In this document: positions 1 through 12,359 of the stretch, piece after piece
Layout of the letters: each line of letters starts with the position of its first letter
Numbering within the stretch: the first letter of the stretch is position 1
Assembly (NCBI RefSeq): GCF_042477335.2
Contig: NC_091249.1
Span: forward strand, 45,802,001-45,866,000
Length of the DNA: 64,000 nt
Direction of reading: 5' to 3'
Source of the DNA: Ovis canadensis
Lineage: Eukaryota; Chordata; Mammalia; Artiodactyla; Bovidae
Notes under the pieces: generated by a model
What the model was told of the DNA's origin: nothing
The model's database searches: none
Seen by the model: the letters and a program-made list of their open reading frames with translations, nothing else
Program-made: the position numbers and the translations under genes

Positions 1-960
1 TTGCTCTGTTGCTCTGTCCAGCAGGCACCATCTTTTTTTTTTTTTTTTAAGCATTGCTTTCCGGGTCCCCTCCAACATTCTGCTTAGATGTTTTTTCCCC
101 AGCTGGAGCCACTTACATGCTCCGCCCCCTGCCTCCTTTTACCTGTAGCAGACACCATCTTTTTTTTTCTTAATTCTAAGTTTTTTTTATTTTTTTATTT
201 TTTCACCATGGTGCCTTCTACACTCTCTCTATGCCTTCCTCCTGAAAATAAATACCTCTCAGAGGGGAGTTTATCACACATCTAGTGCCCCCAGTTTGGG
301 GAGGGGTGGGGTGAGCTGCCGCTCAGGGGACATCCCTTAATTGCTTAGCTCTGGAGGCCAGGGGGATATATGACCCTGGGCTCAACCAGAGAACCATTTC
401 TTTGCCACCTACCACGCTCAGGTACTGCGCAGAGACCAGAATGAAAGACCAGTCTTTCTGAGGAAAAGGCCTACTTACCTCTCCTGGAGCTTTGGCTTGA
501 GCGGCAGGCTTCTGGTTCAAAGCACAGCTTACGGCCTAAGAAGGGCCTGGGTTGGGGCGGGTCTGTACGAAGACAGTTATACAGGCAGTCTCTGCGCTCT
601 CCCTCTGCGTGCTCCAGCTCCCTGGTGTGTCCCCTAAAGGAACTTATCTCCTTGTCCAACAGCCCAAGTTTTCAGCCTGCTACCAGAGAAAACTTCTACA
701 TTGCCTTGGCTCTGGTGGCCAATGAGGCTTATGCTTGTGGGTCCCACGGGATTTCAATCAAGGGAAAATGAGTTCTTAAAGGGCTGTTGCCCCCAGGGCA
801 CAGCAAAAGGCAACAGAAACAGATCAGTCTTTCTACGAAAGGACTCTGTTCATTTACTAACAGGTTTTCCTGAGAGTCTCTCACAAAATACTCATCTAAG
901 GGTTGAGTGTAATCCTTTCCAAAGACCTCAGAGGACCGGTGCTATGTCTTCCACTCTCTA
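1..960. repeat. GC-richer ERV/LTR-like dispersed segment (family not identified)
   Basis: This stretch is clearly richer in G+C than the DNA that follows. It has features common in retroviral LTRs: an AATAAA-type signal at about 246-252 followed by a G-rich run near 297-310. It ends where an L1 3' end begins. I cannot name the family and see no paired LTR or target duplication because the window cuts the left edge. Long T tracts occur at 33-48 and around 160-205. Open frames here are short and not convincing as genes. Confidence 0.35.
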
Positions 961-969
961 GAGCATCAC

Positions 970-1196
970 AGACATATCCATAGTCAATAACACTCTACTG
1001 AATATTTAAAAGTAGCTAGGAGAAGGGGTCTTGCAAGTTCCCATCACAAGAAATAACTGTGTGGTGACAGATGTTACCTAGACTTATTGCAGTAATTATT
1101 TTGCACTATACACAGATGTCAAATCATTATATTGTACACCTGAAATTAACATAATTTTATCAATTATATTCCAATTAAAAAAAGGAATAATTTGTG
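970..1196 (+). repeat. L1 3' end (old mammalian L1M type)
   Basis: The segment follows the pattern of an old L1 3' UTR: a block about cells-type motif GTCTTGCAAGTTCCCATCAC at 1029-1048, then TTGTACACCTGAAATTAACA at 1132-1151, then an ATTCCAATTAAAAAA tail at about 1178. Only the 3' terminus is present, as expected of a 5'-truncated LINE copy. Confidence 0.75.
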
Positions 1197-1422
1197 GGAG
1201 CTGCACACTACTTACTGATGATAGCAATGATCATAAATACAGGCTCCAGCTGATGAGTTGCAAGTAAGGATGAGAACTTTGTGGGCACTCAATAAACCCT
1301 TGTTGATGAGAACACTGTTTTTGCTCCAGTATAATTGCCTAGTCATTTTTACATACAATGATGGAAGTTTTCAGCAGACCTCTGAGAAGCACCGAGGACT
1401 CATTAGATATGATTAATTGCCT

Positions 1423-1507
1423 ATATAGATATATATATACACATAAATTGTGTATATATATACATATATATACATATACACATATATACATATATATATA
1501 CACATAC
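1423..1507. repeat. (TA)n/(CATA)n simple repeat
   Basis: About 85 bp of alternating TA, CATA and CACATA units. It is imperfect and probably length-variable. Confidence 0.85.
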
Positions 1508-1515
1508 ATAAATTA

Positions 1516-4500
1516 TCTTCTTTTAGAGCAGAATTTCAAGAAGACAATTTAGAGGACATCCTTATTGACAAAATAATTATTATGTTTTTTTCTTTTCCAG
1601 CAATGTCCTCAGTATTTTGAAACTAACTTCAGATAGCATAACTAAAATATTAAAAAATAACCCTTGACAAGAAAGTTCTGATGAAAAATATATCAATTCT
1701 TCTTCAGAGTTTACGGAATAGAAAACACAATTTTATACCACAAAATATTTGAAATTTTAGTATTCTAGAAGTTCTGAATTTGTATGCAAAAGCTTGCCTA
1801 TGACCAAAGAAAACTTATCGTCCAGGTAATGAAAAGCAAATCAAATGAGCAACTACGAATAATACAAACAACACATTTATTTAGAAAAATAAACTGAAAA
1901 TGCTGTTTGTGTAGTACATTTCCCCATGAGGCATAGATAAATGGCTATAAAAATCTCTTATATGTCAAATACAAATTACAAATGATTTTGTTAAGTAAGA
2001 GAACAAATAGATGTTCAACACAGATGTTTAGTGCACAGTTCACTGTATTTGACTTCTTCGCTGTTAATGATATAAAATGATCCTCACTAAAAAAAAAAAA
2101 ACAATTTTTGATCCCTTTTTCATTCATTCGACCACCCTGATGCTTTTTCATTATGATTCTGTAGTTGTTCTTTAATCTGAGACAAGTCCATTTTTTTATA
2201 ACTGATTTTTTTAATAGAAGAATGAGAAATCAATGCCTGGAGAATTCTTACATGTTTCCTTTTTGGACTCCTGCAAGAAGCTGTTGGTTGTGGTCTCAAA
2301 ACTCATGGGACCATCTGTGCAAATAACAGCACGTCTCATTACCCTGAATGGAAGTGACAGTGCAAATAGTAGAAGTGCATTGAGAAGTAATCAGTAAGAA
2401 CTGACCTCCCCTCTCTCAACCAGTATGGAGTGAAGGATCGAATACAGAAACTTTTCAAGCAATTGACAACAATACTCTTACACCATTATGGCTTTGAAGG
2501 TGTACACAAAATGGAAAATGTCCTCTCTCTTTGCAAACAGCAACATTCTGTCCTTATACTGTTCATTGCGGCAATATTCCTCTGTTTAGTTTTTGTTGTT
2601 GTATGTTTTTGTTTTTGTTTTGTTTACATATTTTGAAATGCTGAGTAGTTCTAGGTATAGACACCTATTTCTATACGTTCACCTTCCCAAATGATACATC
2701 AATTTATAATTTACTGGCTTAATTACTAAATATGAATTTGGGGAGGTTCACATCTGGGGATAATTTCAATGATAAAGTGAGATGAATTTTGTTTGTTTGC
2801 TTTTTGGTTTTTTGTAGGCTTGCTTATTTAGTCTTTTTCATTTCTTTTTTTTTTAATCTTCTTGGTAATTTCTGAGTGAAGATATTTAAGGCTGTGGCTT
2901 TTTTTTTTTTTGCCCCCAGGGCTCTGCTCATGGCTGTCAGACTAGAGGCAGATAGTTTTAAGCAGACCATATCAGTGATCATTTGTGCTCCAAGTTGAGG
3001 GGTTTGCTGCTCCAAGATGGACAGTTTTCTGGTTATTTCAAAATTAGATCTGGCCTCAAGAAGTCATAATGATGAATCTGAAGTGAGAAAAATGAACTGA
3101 CATGCCTCCAAATAAAGGTGTTCCTTCCAACCTGAAGGAGCTGTCAGAAAAAAGAAAACAAAAGACAAAATATCAGTTTAAATAGCAAGTATAGTTTAAT
3201 AAAGCATATAAAAATTATTTAAAATGAAGAAATAATTTGTTAGTAGTATGCAATTTAAAGTTCTTTGAATTAATTATTAAGGATTGTACTTTAAAAGTAT
3301 AATCACATTTTGAACATATATTCCATTTAAATCTTATATATAAAAACAATATTTGATAACTCATCAAAATTTAGTAGCAGCATGTTTATATTTCAATTAA
3401 AAGATCTTCTCTTACCTCTGACAGTTTTTAAAACTTAGGATAAATTTGTCCACTTGTACCAAGTTCTCAAAATAGTTCATAAATTTTAAGACAATAAACT
3501 TTTCAACATGCATCACCCCCAAAAAAGAGTTAATCAAGAAATCAGACCTATTAAGGTAGAGCCTTCATTTTCAATTACCAAACAGTATTTTCCAAACAGT
3601 TTGCCTAATATAATGTTTCACTGCAATTTATACAGCCTAAATATATTATCAAACTGCCAAAAGACACCCTTTTTCATGATATACCACAACTGCCCAAGAA
3701 CTAGCCTTTCTTTAGAATCTATGGTACTTTCAAATTAGCACCTTAAAATAATGTATATTCACATTTGTAATTAATGAATAAATTTTTCTGAAAACACTGG
3801 AAAATAAAACCTAGCCATAATTTTCACTCTGCCCTCCTGACATCAAACAGGCTTAGCACCACTAATGTCGAGCAAGTATGGTCTTCTCTTTACATTATGA
3901 TGTAATAGAGAATATTTCTACAATAATTTATTATACTAGACCCCAAAAGTTATTAAAATAAATCTTGAGCCATAATTAATAGCAAATTATTAGAAATCTC
4001 AAAGACACAGAGTAATGGTTTTAAGTGTATTTTTAATCCCTTAAATCCATCTGAGAACCTCCTGTTTTAAAGCTTTTCATTTGAGGGTAGGTAAGGCCCA
4101 AGTTTAAGATATTTTCTCCAATACACAGACATACATATAGACAACAGCATAAATCTTTTAGTCCTTCTGTGAGAGACCCTTAATCATTACCATTCTATTG
4201 GATGAATTAGAATTATTTTCATTTTTACTCTCAACTACCAAGATACAGTCCCACAATGAAATAATTTAAATAATCAAAATTTTTTAAAAAATGCTCTCAC
4301 TCAACTCTAAGATTAAAACTAAAGAAGTCACCCAACATAATTAGTAAATGTGTGTTGAGGACTTAATCTGGCTCATCATTAAAGATGTTTTATGAAAGAG
4401 AAGTCATAGAAGACAAGCTTTGGTCGTGTAGTTGTTTAAGATGATGCAAGACGGTATCAGTACAGAGGAGTGGAGAAGGCTGGACTGAACTGGCCTAACC

Positions 4501-4774
4501 TGTACTCAGTGCAACATGGCTTGTATCTGCCTGTGTCATTTTGTATCGCCTAGAAATATAAATCCTTTATATATGTTTTTCTTGTGCTTATATAGAGGCA
4601 ATTGGCATTCAAATAATTACTAATGTATTAGCAACAGTTCTACAATAATTAAACTTTCAGTTTTACTATTAAAAGTATGCAAAATATACAAAGGTGACTT
4701 TCTACAAATATATAGGAACATAATTCATGTACTTTGGACCAAGACAAAAGTCAATGTGCCAATTATATTTTCAT
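1516..4774. other. AT-rich DNA without an identified gene or repeat
   Basis: I see no exon series, no young SINE and no recognisable LINE domain in this 3.2 kb. It contains short homopolymers (A tract at 2089-2102; T tracts near 2847 and 2900) and short open frames of 62-76 codons without recognisable domains. Very old, diverged repeats could be present but not visible to the eye. Confidence 0.5.
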
Positions 4775-4788
4775 AGCTCTGTGAAATT

Positions 4789-5060
4789 GGAGAAGGAAAT
4801 GGCACCCCACTCCAGTACTCTTGCCTGGAAAATCCCATGGATGGAGGAGCCTGGTAGTCTGCAGTCCATGGGGTCGCAAAGAGTCGGACATGACTGAGTG
4901 ACTTCCCTTTCACATTTCACTTTCATGCATTGGAGAAGGAAATGGCAACCCACTACAGTGTTCTTGCCTGGAGAATCCCAGGGACGGGGGAGCCCGGTGG
5001 GCTGCCGTCTATGGGGTCGCACAGAGTCGGACATGACTGAAGTGGCTTAGCAGTAGCAGC
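4789..5060 (+). repeat. BOV-A2 SINE (BovA dimer)
   Basis: Two BovA units in tandem, joined by a TTTCACATTTCACTTTCA linker and ending in an AGCAGTAGCAGC tail. The flanks AGCTCTGTGAAAT (4775-4787) and AACTCTGTGATAT (5061-5073) match at 11 of 13 positions and are the target-site duplication. BOV-A2 is a ruminant SINE that depends on BovB for mobilisation (family knowledge). Confidence 0.95.
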
Positions 5061-5159
5061 AACTCTGTGATATAGAACTCCTTAGTAGGCTATATCATTA
5101 TTTATTACAACTTACTGAAACTGGTAAAACAATCTATCATTCATTCTAAAATATGTATT

Positions 5160-5640
5160 CACCATCCATTGTATATCAAATATGCTCTAGGAATCAGAGA
5201 TACAAAAATGTAATCTCCTGCCCTCAAAAAGATTAGTACCAGAAGGTAATAGTCATAGTAAAAGAAGAGTTGTGCCATAAAAATATATTTAAAATAACAA
5301 GTGGAAGCATGCTAGTAGAAGTCTACAGAAAAAGGCATTTGAACTGAGACTTGATGGATGGGTTGGAGTTTGCAAAAGTGATACGTTGCTATTTATTATG
5401 AAATGTAAGTATTGCAGATGGAGAGAACCACATGGGCAACGGTGCAGAAGCAGGGGAGAGTGTGGTACCTCTAATATTGTACAGCATAGAAGTGGAGGGA
5501 GAAAATATGAGGCTAGCAGGGGCCTAAAAATTTTTTTATTCCATGTGAAAATATTTAGATTTTTATCTTAAATGTAATAGGAACAACTGGAGAATTCTGA
5601 TGAGAAGAGTGCCTGGAGGAAATGTGGAGAGTACAATGCA
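5160..5640. repeat. Old L2/CR1-like LINE remnant
   Basis: The order of motifs resembles the common L2 consensus: an 'AATCAGAGATACAAAAATG' block near 5193, 'CCTGCCCTCAAAAAGATTAG' near 5218, then a 'TTGAACTGAGACTTGATGG' block at 5338 and 'AGTGCCTGGAGGAAATGTGG' near 5608. It is very diverged. Family and orientation are uncertain. Confidence 0.4.
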
Positions 5641-7005
5641 AGGGAGGAGGGATGCATATGGCAGACATTCACAGAGAAGCAATAGAAAAGCCATTGGCTG
5701 AAAGCAACAACTAATAATTCCAGTTGCAGATGCTTTTTTAGTGGCAAACTCAAAAGAGAAAAATAACTCATTCTTTCTTACTTCATTGGGACAGGGTTTC
5801 ATTCATTTTCTACCTATTTATGATAAGAGCAAACATTATGAAACTTTCCTTGTTCTACCAAGTTTTTCATGGAAGCAGATACTGCCTCTGAGCCCTAAGT
5901 GATCATACATTTACATGTCTAAGTCCTCGATTAGATTCTAAGATTGGGTATTAAGGAATACATTTAAGTCTTGCTGAGTTTTGAAGATGAATTGCCAATA
6001 CCCACGACTTTCACTGTATGGTATTAGATATCAATTCAATCTGTTAATCTCAGACTCAAATATTTCCTCCCACTAAAGAAAACCCCAAATAACTTGTGTA
6101 TAATTTCCCAACTAAAATTTTTCATTAATTTTCATTATTATAGGTCTTAAAATACAAACATTTTAAAATCTCAGCATTCTCTTTTTTTATGTTTGCTTCA
6201 AATATGGAAACAAGTAATATAACATTACAATTGCACAAGTTAAATAAATTTACTCAGCAGTGAAATATGAAACATAAATAACATATACCAAAATTCTGTA
6301 TAATCAATAAATTGAAGTGCTCATGGAAATGCTTTCTGATCCATTCTTCAAATTGGTGGGTTAATTGCTTCATTTTTAAAATTTTTAGGCTGTGAGTCAT
6401 TAAATGTCGAGTTACTTTATGTAAGTAGCATCTTAAGTCACTGAGAACATTTCTACACAGCAAGAACAACAAGATTTTAAAATGTCAACAACAGCAAATA
6501 ATGCTAAAGAAAAATTGAAAATTGAAAATATTACAAAAATTTTGTCCAAACAGAAGTATCTCATGATTCATATCTATGTGAAACTTTTTGTAATTTTTAC
6601 AATTATTTTCTTTATATTTCTTAAATATAAATACATAAATTTTATATAAATATGTACTATTATAAAATAAATAAGCATTTATATATAAATATATATTATG
6701 TACACATATATATAATTTAAAGTATTTTAAACTGTGGGATAATCTGTCATGTTTCATGAATGCTTAATTTTAAGAAGTAGTAACTATGAAGAGATCAAAG
6801 TCACTTCAATAAAGTCTGTCTTAATTCCCCCAAACTGTTAAACTGATAGCAGCAAGATAAAGTCAAATAAAAATGTATGAAGTACCTATTCTAACGAAGA
6901 TATTAGGCCAAGCATGGAAAATTGAGGATAAAAACTTAGGTTTCTCTTATATCTAAACACAGAGCTAAATACTTTCACATATTATTCAATAATTATATCA
7001 AGCTA
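5641..7005. other. AT-rich DNA without an identified gene
   Basis: No gene or young repeat is visible. Around 6600-6720 the sequence becomes nearly pure A/T with interrupted TATATAAATA units (low complexity). Confidence 0.5.
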
Positions 7006-7016
7006 TGAAATAGATA

Positions 7017-7216
7017 GTGGTGGTTTAATCGCTAAGTCACAACTCCATGGACTGTAGGCCTGCTAGTCTCCTCTGCTCACGGAATTCTCTAGGTGAGAAT
7101 ACTAGAGTGGGTTGACATTTCCTTCTCCAAGGGATCTTCTGGACCCAGGGATTGAACCCATATCTCCTGCATTGCAGGCAGATTCTTTACTGCTGAGTCA
7201 GCAGGGAAGCCCCTAG
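7017..7216 (-). repeat. Bov-tA SINE
   Basis: Antisense BovA body followed by the tRNA-Glu-derived head, which ends in GGAAGCCCC. Imperfect target duplications TGAAATAGATA (7006-7016) and TGAAGTAGATG (7217-7227) flank it. Confidence 0.9.
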
Positions 7217-7981
7217 TGAAGTAGATGTTCTAACCAATTTCCAAGTGTGGACATTCTGGCTCTGGTGAGACTAAATCAGGGTCAGCACTACAATCTGAAG
7301 CCAAATTCACTATCCCCACGCCATTTGACACTCTCACTATAGAGATGACTGTTTGTAAAACAGAGTAGGATCCACATAGATAGAAATATTTGCTATCTGA
7401 CCCTTTATAGAAAAAGTTTGTCCATCCTGGTTGAATCTATCTAACTTGTTTGTTGTAGTCTAACTTCATATTTTCCAAAGGATTGCCAACTATTTTAACT
7501 ATGGTTACTGAATTATCTAAATCTTTTTGTATTTTGCTATGCTATTGTTATTATTAAACAATTCACATACATACATGATGTATTTCTGGACGCTAGTCAT
7601 CTCCAGTATACATTTCAGGTTCAGATGTCTTTTTCTTTTAAATTTCTTTTAAAATTCTATGGGTTAGCATGGGGTTTATAAACTAATTGGGACAAAATTG
7701 ACATCTTTATTATAATACTAAAGTATTAATATGAGGAACTTATTGGATCATCACAACTATTTAGACTTCCATTTTAGGTTGCTCAGTACTATTTTCTTCA
7801 TAGGCATCTTTAACATTTCTTGTTAAATTTATTTCTAGATAGTATATAGCTGCTGTTTCTATTTTGATAGACTATCTTAAATCATATTTTGTGTTAATTA
7901 CTGGTATAGAAGACTATGTTGAATTTTAAAATATCCTTATATCTAGCTAATTTAATTACTTTCTCTTATTGGTACTAATAC

Positions 7982-8186
7982 ATGAAGTGAAGTGAAGTGA
8001 AAGTCGCTCAGTCATTTCCAACTCTTTGCAACCCCATGGACTATACAGTCCATGGAATTCTCCAGGCCAGAATACTGGAGTGGGTAGTGGTTCCTTTCTC
8101 CAGGAGATCTTCTCAACCCAGGAATGGAACCCAGGTCTCCCACATTACAGGTGGATTCTTTACCAGCAGAGCCACCAGGGAAGCTA
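7982..8186 (-). repeat. Bov-tA SINE inside old L1
   Basis: BovA body in antisense (GTCGCTCAGTCATTTCC at 8003 onward), B-box-like tRNA region, then the head end GCCACCAGGGAAGC. It begins with repeated TGAAG units. It splits the older antisense L1. Confidence 0.92.
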
Positions 8187-8591
8187 ATAGGTTTTCACCA
8201 ATTCTCTTGGATTATCAAGATAAGTAATCATGTCATCTGTAAATACTGTTTCATCTTTTTTTCAAAGTTTAGACATTTTGTGGGTTTTATTTTTGTCTGT
8301 TTTCATTTGTTTAGTATCTCTAGTAAAATGTTAAAACAGTGTCAGTGATAGAAGTAGTTCATAAATTTTTATTATTATTATTCCTATAATATGGGAAAGT
8401 CTTGACTGCTTTTTTATTTTCTTCTCTTGTTATTGTTTTTTTTTAATGTTTCTTGAGGCTTTTGGTTATTTGTATTTTTTCTATAAAATTAACTCTTCTA
8501 CCTACACTGAAACATAGAAACCCTTTAAATGCTTTTCCTCCTGATTCCTGAAGTTCCTCATTAATTTTTTTCTTCCTCATCTTCAGTGGCA

Positions 8592-8927
8592 TGATAGACT
8601 GAGTAGTTGTGTGCCTAAAAATTCACACATTGAAACCTAATCTTCAATCTGATGTCATTTGGAGGTGTGGCCTTTTGGAGGTGACTAAGTAATGAGGGCA
8701 GAACCCTCACAAATGGGATTAGTACTCTTATGGAGAACACGACAAAGAGCTCTCACCCATTCTGTCATTTAATGAGTACAGGGAGAAGCAACCAAGAATT
8801 GGGCTTTCACCAGACTCTGAACCTGCAGGTGCCTTGATCTTGGATTTCCTGGCCTCCAGTTGTGAGAAATAAATGTTTGTTGTTTAAGCCACCCAGTCTA
8901 GTATTTTTGTTAACCCCAGTCCTAACA
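8592..8927 (+). repeat. MaLR-type solo LTR (MST/MLT1-like)
   Basis: Begins TGATAGACTG and carries the signature MaLR 3' part: TTGATCTTGGATTTCCTGGC near 8835, then a GAGAAATAAATG polyadenylation-signal region and TTTAAGCCACCCAGTCTAGT at 8884-8903. No internal retroviral sequence follows. It lies within the old antisense L1. Family placement is by recalled consensus pattern, not by alignment. Confidence 0.75.
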
Positions 8928-9206
8928 TTTTAGACATTTGGCAAAAAGAATCATTTCGACATTCTTTTCAAAATGAAACAAATTATTTTTAATCAAATAT
9001 TCTTTCATAGTTTGATAATTTTTGTTAATTTTGTTTTTATCTTTATTAGTTTTCTTATCTACTTTTCTTGAGATTTTATTATTCTTTTTTCAGTTTTCTG
9101 AGTTACACTATAGCTGTCATTTTGAATTTTATTGCATTGTAAGTCAGAGAATAAGGCCTGTTTGGTAATTCAAATTCCTAATATTTGTGTTTTCTAATAT
9201 GAGTGG

Positions 9207-9414
9207 TAAAGGTAAGGTAAAGTCGCTCAGTTGTGTCTGACTCTTTGCAACCCCATGGGCTGTAGCCTACCCTCTGTCCATGGGATTTTCCAGGCAATAG
9301 TACCGGAGTGGATTGCCATTTCCTTCTCCAGAGGATCTTCCTGACCCAGGGATCTAACCCGGGTCTCTCACATTGTAGACAGACGCTGAACCGTCTGAGC
9401 CACCAGGGAAGTCC
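9207..9414 (-). repeat. Bov-tA SINE
   Basis: Antisense Bov-tA with a GGTAAGGTAAAG start. The flanks AATATGAGTGG (9196-9206) and AAAATGAATGG (9415-9425) match at 9 of 11 positions as a target duplication. Confidence 0.93.
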
Positions 9415-9425
9415 AAAATGAATGG

Positions 9426-12014
9426 AGGGATGGCAAAATATTTTCTCCTTCTTTATGAAAAGAAATATGACCTTGAGAGAACTTTCTAGCTTAGTTTCCA
9501 TGGAAACCTATGTCAGCTGCTATATCGCTTATCATAAAAATAAGCCCTTATTTGTAAACTGAACCTAGTCTGGGGGTACTGTGGCTGACTATAAATACCT
9601 TTTGGAGTTTGAGTGAGGTACATTTTTGCAACTGGTGATATTTTTTGCTTATGGGCTATTATAAAAGATACTGATTCCTATCTGGGACACGGGAAATGTT
9701 AGAGTAGGTCTCATTCTTACCCATGATCTCAGATTTATACCTGAGCTGTCATTTCACAGTGCTAGAGAAAGACTTTAGCCCTAGACACTTGTGGGAACTG
9801 TCATGTTAAAGAATCACCTGATTGTGCCCAACTGATTCACTTTGTTTATTGCATTATATCCTTCTAATGAAACCATTGTCAAGTGTAGCCTATTAGGGTC
9901 ATGTGAGACTGACTGCCCAGTTGAGCCTAAAACCAGTAGTGGGTATTGTACACATGGAGGTTCTTTTTCATCCATGCATTTACAAAAATGTAATTGGCTT
10001 CAATATTCTGTGATATATAGAAGGCTTAAGGGAAACCTGTGTACCCCCTGCATCTTGCCCTATAATCTGAAGATGTAACTAACACCTGAGTCCCCTCTGG
10101 ATGATGCCACAGTTGTCTTAGTCATGATAAGCCTACAATAACAAAGTCTGATGCAAGTGAGAATTTTGAATGAGATTAAATAGCAGTCTTTCAGAAAGAA
10201 TTAATAAAAATGAACAAGCCACTATAGCAAAAGAAGTTGGACAGAGTTTGTTTTTTTAATATGTGCAAAAGAAAATGTTTCAAAAACTTTTAATGATAAG
10301 AATTCTGAGGCAATCTTTTTCTCAAAAGATAGGCAAGCAATGTTACCTGTTTGAAAGAGAATGTAAATGAAGCATTCTAGTACATAGATAAGAAGACCTA
10401 GGTGGACTTTAAAAAACATTATGTGCTATTTCCTCTCACTCATGTAGTATGCTTTATATTCTGCCCATGTATTGGGTCCAAGTTATAAAAAGTTGAATTT
10501 TTTTAGTTATTGCACAGATACACATATAACTTGGTCTAAAACAATTAAATTAGGAAAAGCCAGTTATGGATGTTCTTCATTATCATGTTTACATTCCATT
10601 AAACATCTAGCTAGTTTGGCGTAACATTTTATTTCATGCTTCACAAACTATGAATAGTGAGAAAATTACCTTGAAAATGTTTATTCTGATATGAAGAAAA
10701 TCACACCGCTAATTCCAGCATCACGTTTTACGTTGGCACAACTAATTTCTTCTTATGAATTATCTATGACATTTTCTAAAATATGTGTGATTCTCTGATA
10801 GCTGCCCTGTTTTTCATATCCCAGAGCAGCGCAGATACTGACTAAGAAATCTGTAATTCCATGAGCAGGACACACTGAACAAACTAGGTAATGCTGGATT
10901 TATGGCGGATATTTAGTAAGTACATATGTGCCTGACAAAGCAACAGTTTAGAGAGGCAATATTCAAGCCTTTAGGATCAGATGTCATTTTCTAAAATACC
11001 TGGTACCCTAAAATATCATGCACCTCAGAATTTCCCTTCTCATTTGAGCTAGTGTATCAGACATGACATTCAATAATACTATTTCTAAATTACTAAGTCT
11101 AGTTCCAAAATATGCAGAGTCCAGTGAAAAACAGAATGAATGTCCCTTGTGCAAAAAACAAGAACAAAAGCTCTGTCCTCTCCTCCCTAGTCTTTCTTTC
11201 TTTTGTGTGCTATGTAATGTCCTGCTCTTCTGAGACAGGTTGAATGCAGACTCACACAAGCTTTGGCCTGCAAATCAGAGCACATCACACGGCTGCCAGT
11301 GTTTTAGCCTCCGCCAAGCCAAAGGGCGGCAATGATCTTGGCATGTGGGGGGCAGTGGGTAGCCTGGAGCTTATCCTGGTGGGTGGTGAATGTAGAACCA
11401 CACCTGAGGGAAAGCTTCAAGCCCCAGAACATTCTCTATTATCCTATCAGACTTTACTTATGCAACACAAATTCAAAGATAAAAATTACAAGACAATGAC
11501 TGCAAAGCATTAAACCGCAAGCTTAAACCGGTATGTGGGCACATTGCAGGGGCAGGATGCTTCTGAAGACAGGGCCCTATACAATTGCAATGGCCACACA
11601 CCCATGATTGAAAGTTGTCCCAAATAAAGTGTTTCACTGGCCCCACTCCAAGCTTAAGGAGTTAAGCTTTGAAATTCAAAATAGCCCAAAGCACAGGTCT
11701 AGCTTTGTCTATTACTATGTTCTGTTATCTTCCGTTTTTTCTTCAAAAACAACTACATAAGAATAATACACATACCTATATAAGGATTTACATAAAATAA
11801 GCTTATTTACATAAATAAGCTAAAGAAATACCTTAAAATGTTTGCATGACATGGCAACATCTTAGCAAATGGTCACTTTATTTTAAGTAAATTATTAGTG
11901 CTCACTTGCTAAGATTTTTTTTTTTTCAAAGAAAAATAGAGGCTTTATCTAGTGTGTAAACTAGCCATACAAACATTACCTTCTGAAATAAGGACATACT
12001 TTGTAAAATTCATG
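9426..12014. other. Unassigned DNA, gene-free as far as can be seen
   Basis: No gene is recognisable. The part from 11230 to 11660 is less AT-rich than its neighbours, with an AAATAAAGTG motif at about 11624, but I cannot assign it to a known LTR, pseudogene or exon. The part from 10600 to 11010 is free of recognisable repeats. Confidence 0.45.
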
Positions 12015-12025
12015 TATAATACATG

Positions 12026-12355
12026 GTGTTAATGAAAATCACTCAGTCGTGTCCGACTCTTTGCAACCCCATCGACTGTAGCCTGCCAGGCTCCTCTGTC
12101 CATGGAATTCTACAGGCAAGAATACTGGAGTGAGTAGCCTTTACTTTCTCCAGGGGATCTTTCCAACCCAAGGATCAAACCCAGGTCTCCCACATCATAG
12201 GCAGATTCTTTACCAGCTGAGCCACCAGAGAAGCCCAAGAATACTGGAGTTTGGTAGCCTATCCCTTCTCCAGTGTATCTTCCAAACCCACAAATCAAAC
12301 CAGGGTCTCCTGAATTGCAGGTGGATTCTTTACCAGATGAGCTACCACAGAAGCC
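12026..12355 (-). repeat. Composite Bov-tA SINE with a doubled tRNA-related head
   Basis: Read on the plus strand, a normal antisense Bov-tA (12034-12236) is followed at once by a second partial unit: AAGAATACTGGAGT, a short body and a second tRNA-related block ending ACCACAGAAGCCC at 12355. The same join occurs in the element at 62478-62785, so the composite probably moved as one unit. Imperfect flanking TATAATACATG and CATAATATATA are possible target duplications. Confidence 0.85.
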
Positions 12356-12359
12356 CATA

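Larger units (their letters stand above)
7440..9206 (-). repeat. Old antisense L1 ORF2 region, interrupted
   Basis: Reads in reverse as part of L1 ORF2. Recognisable antisense phrases include GACATCTTTATTATAATACT near 7700, TTGTTAAATTTATTTCTAGA near 7822 and AATCATGTCATCTGTAAATA at 8226-8245. The copy is broken by a Bov-tA (7982-8186) and a MaLR LTR (8592-8927), and probably resumes in the T-rich DNA up to 9206. No intact frame remains. Confidence 0.6.
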
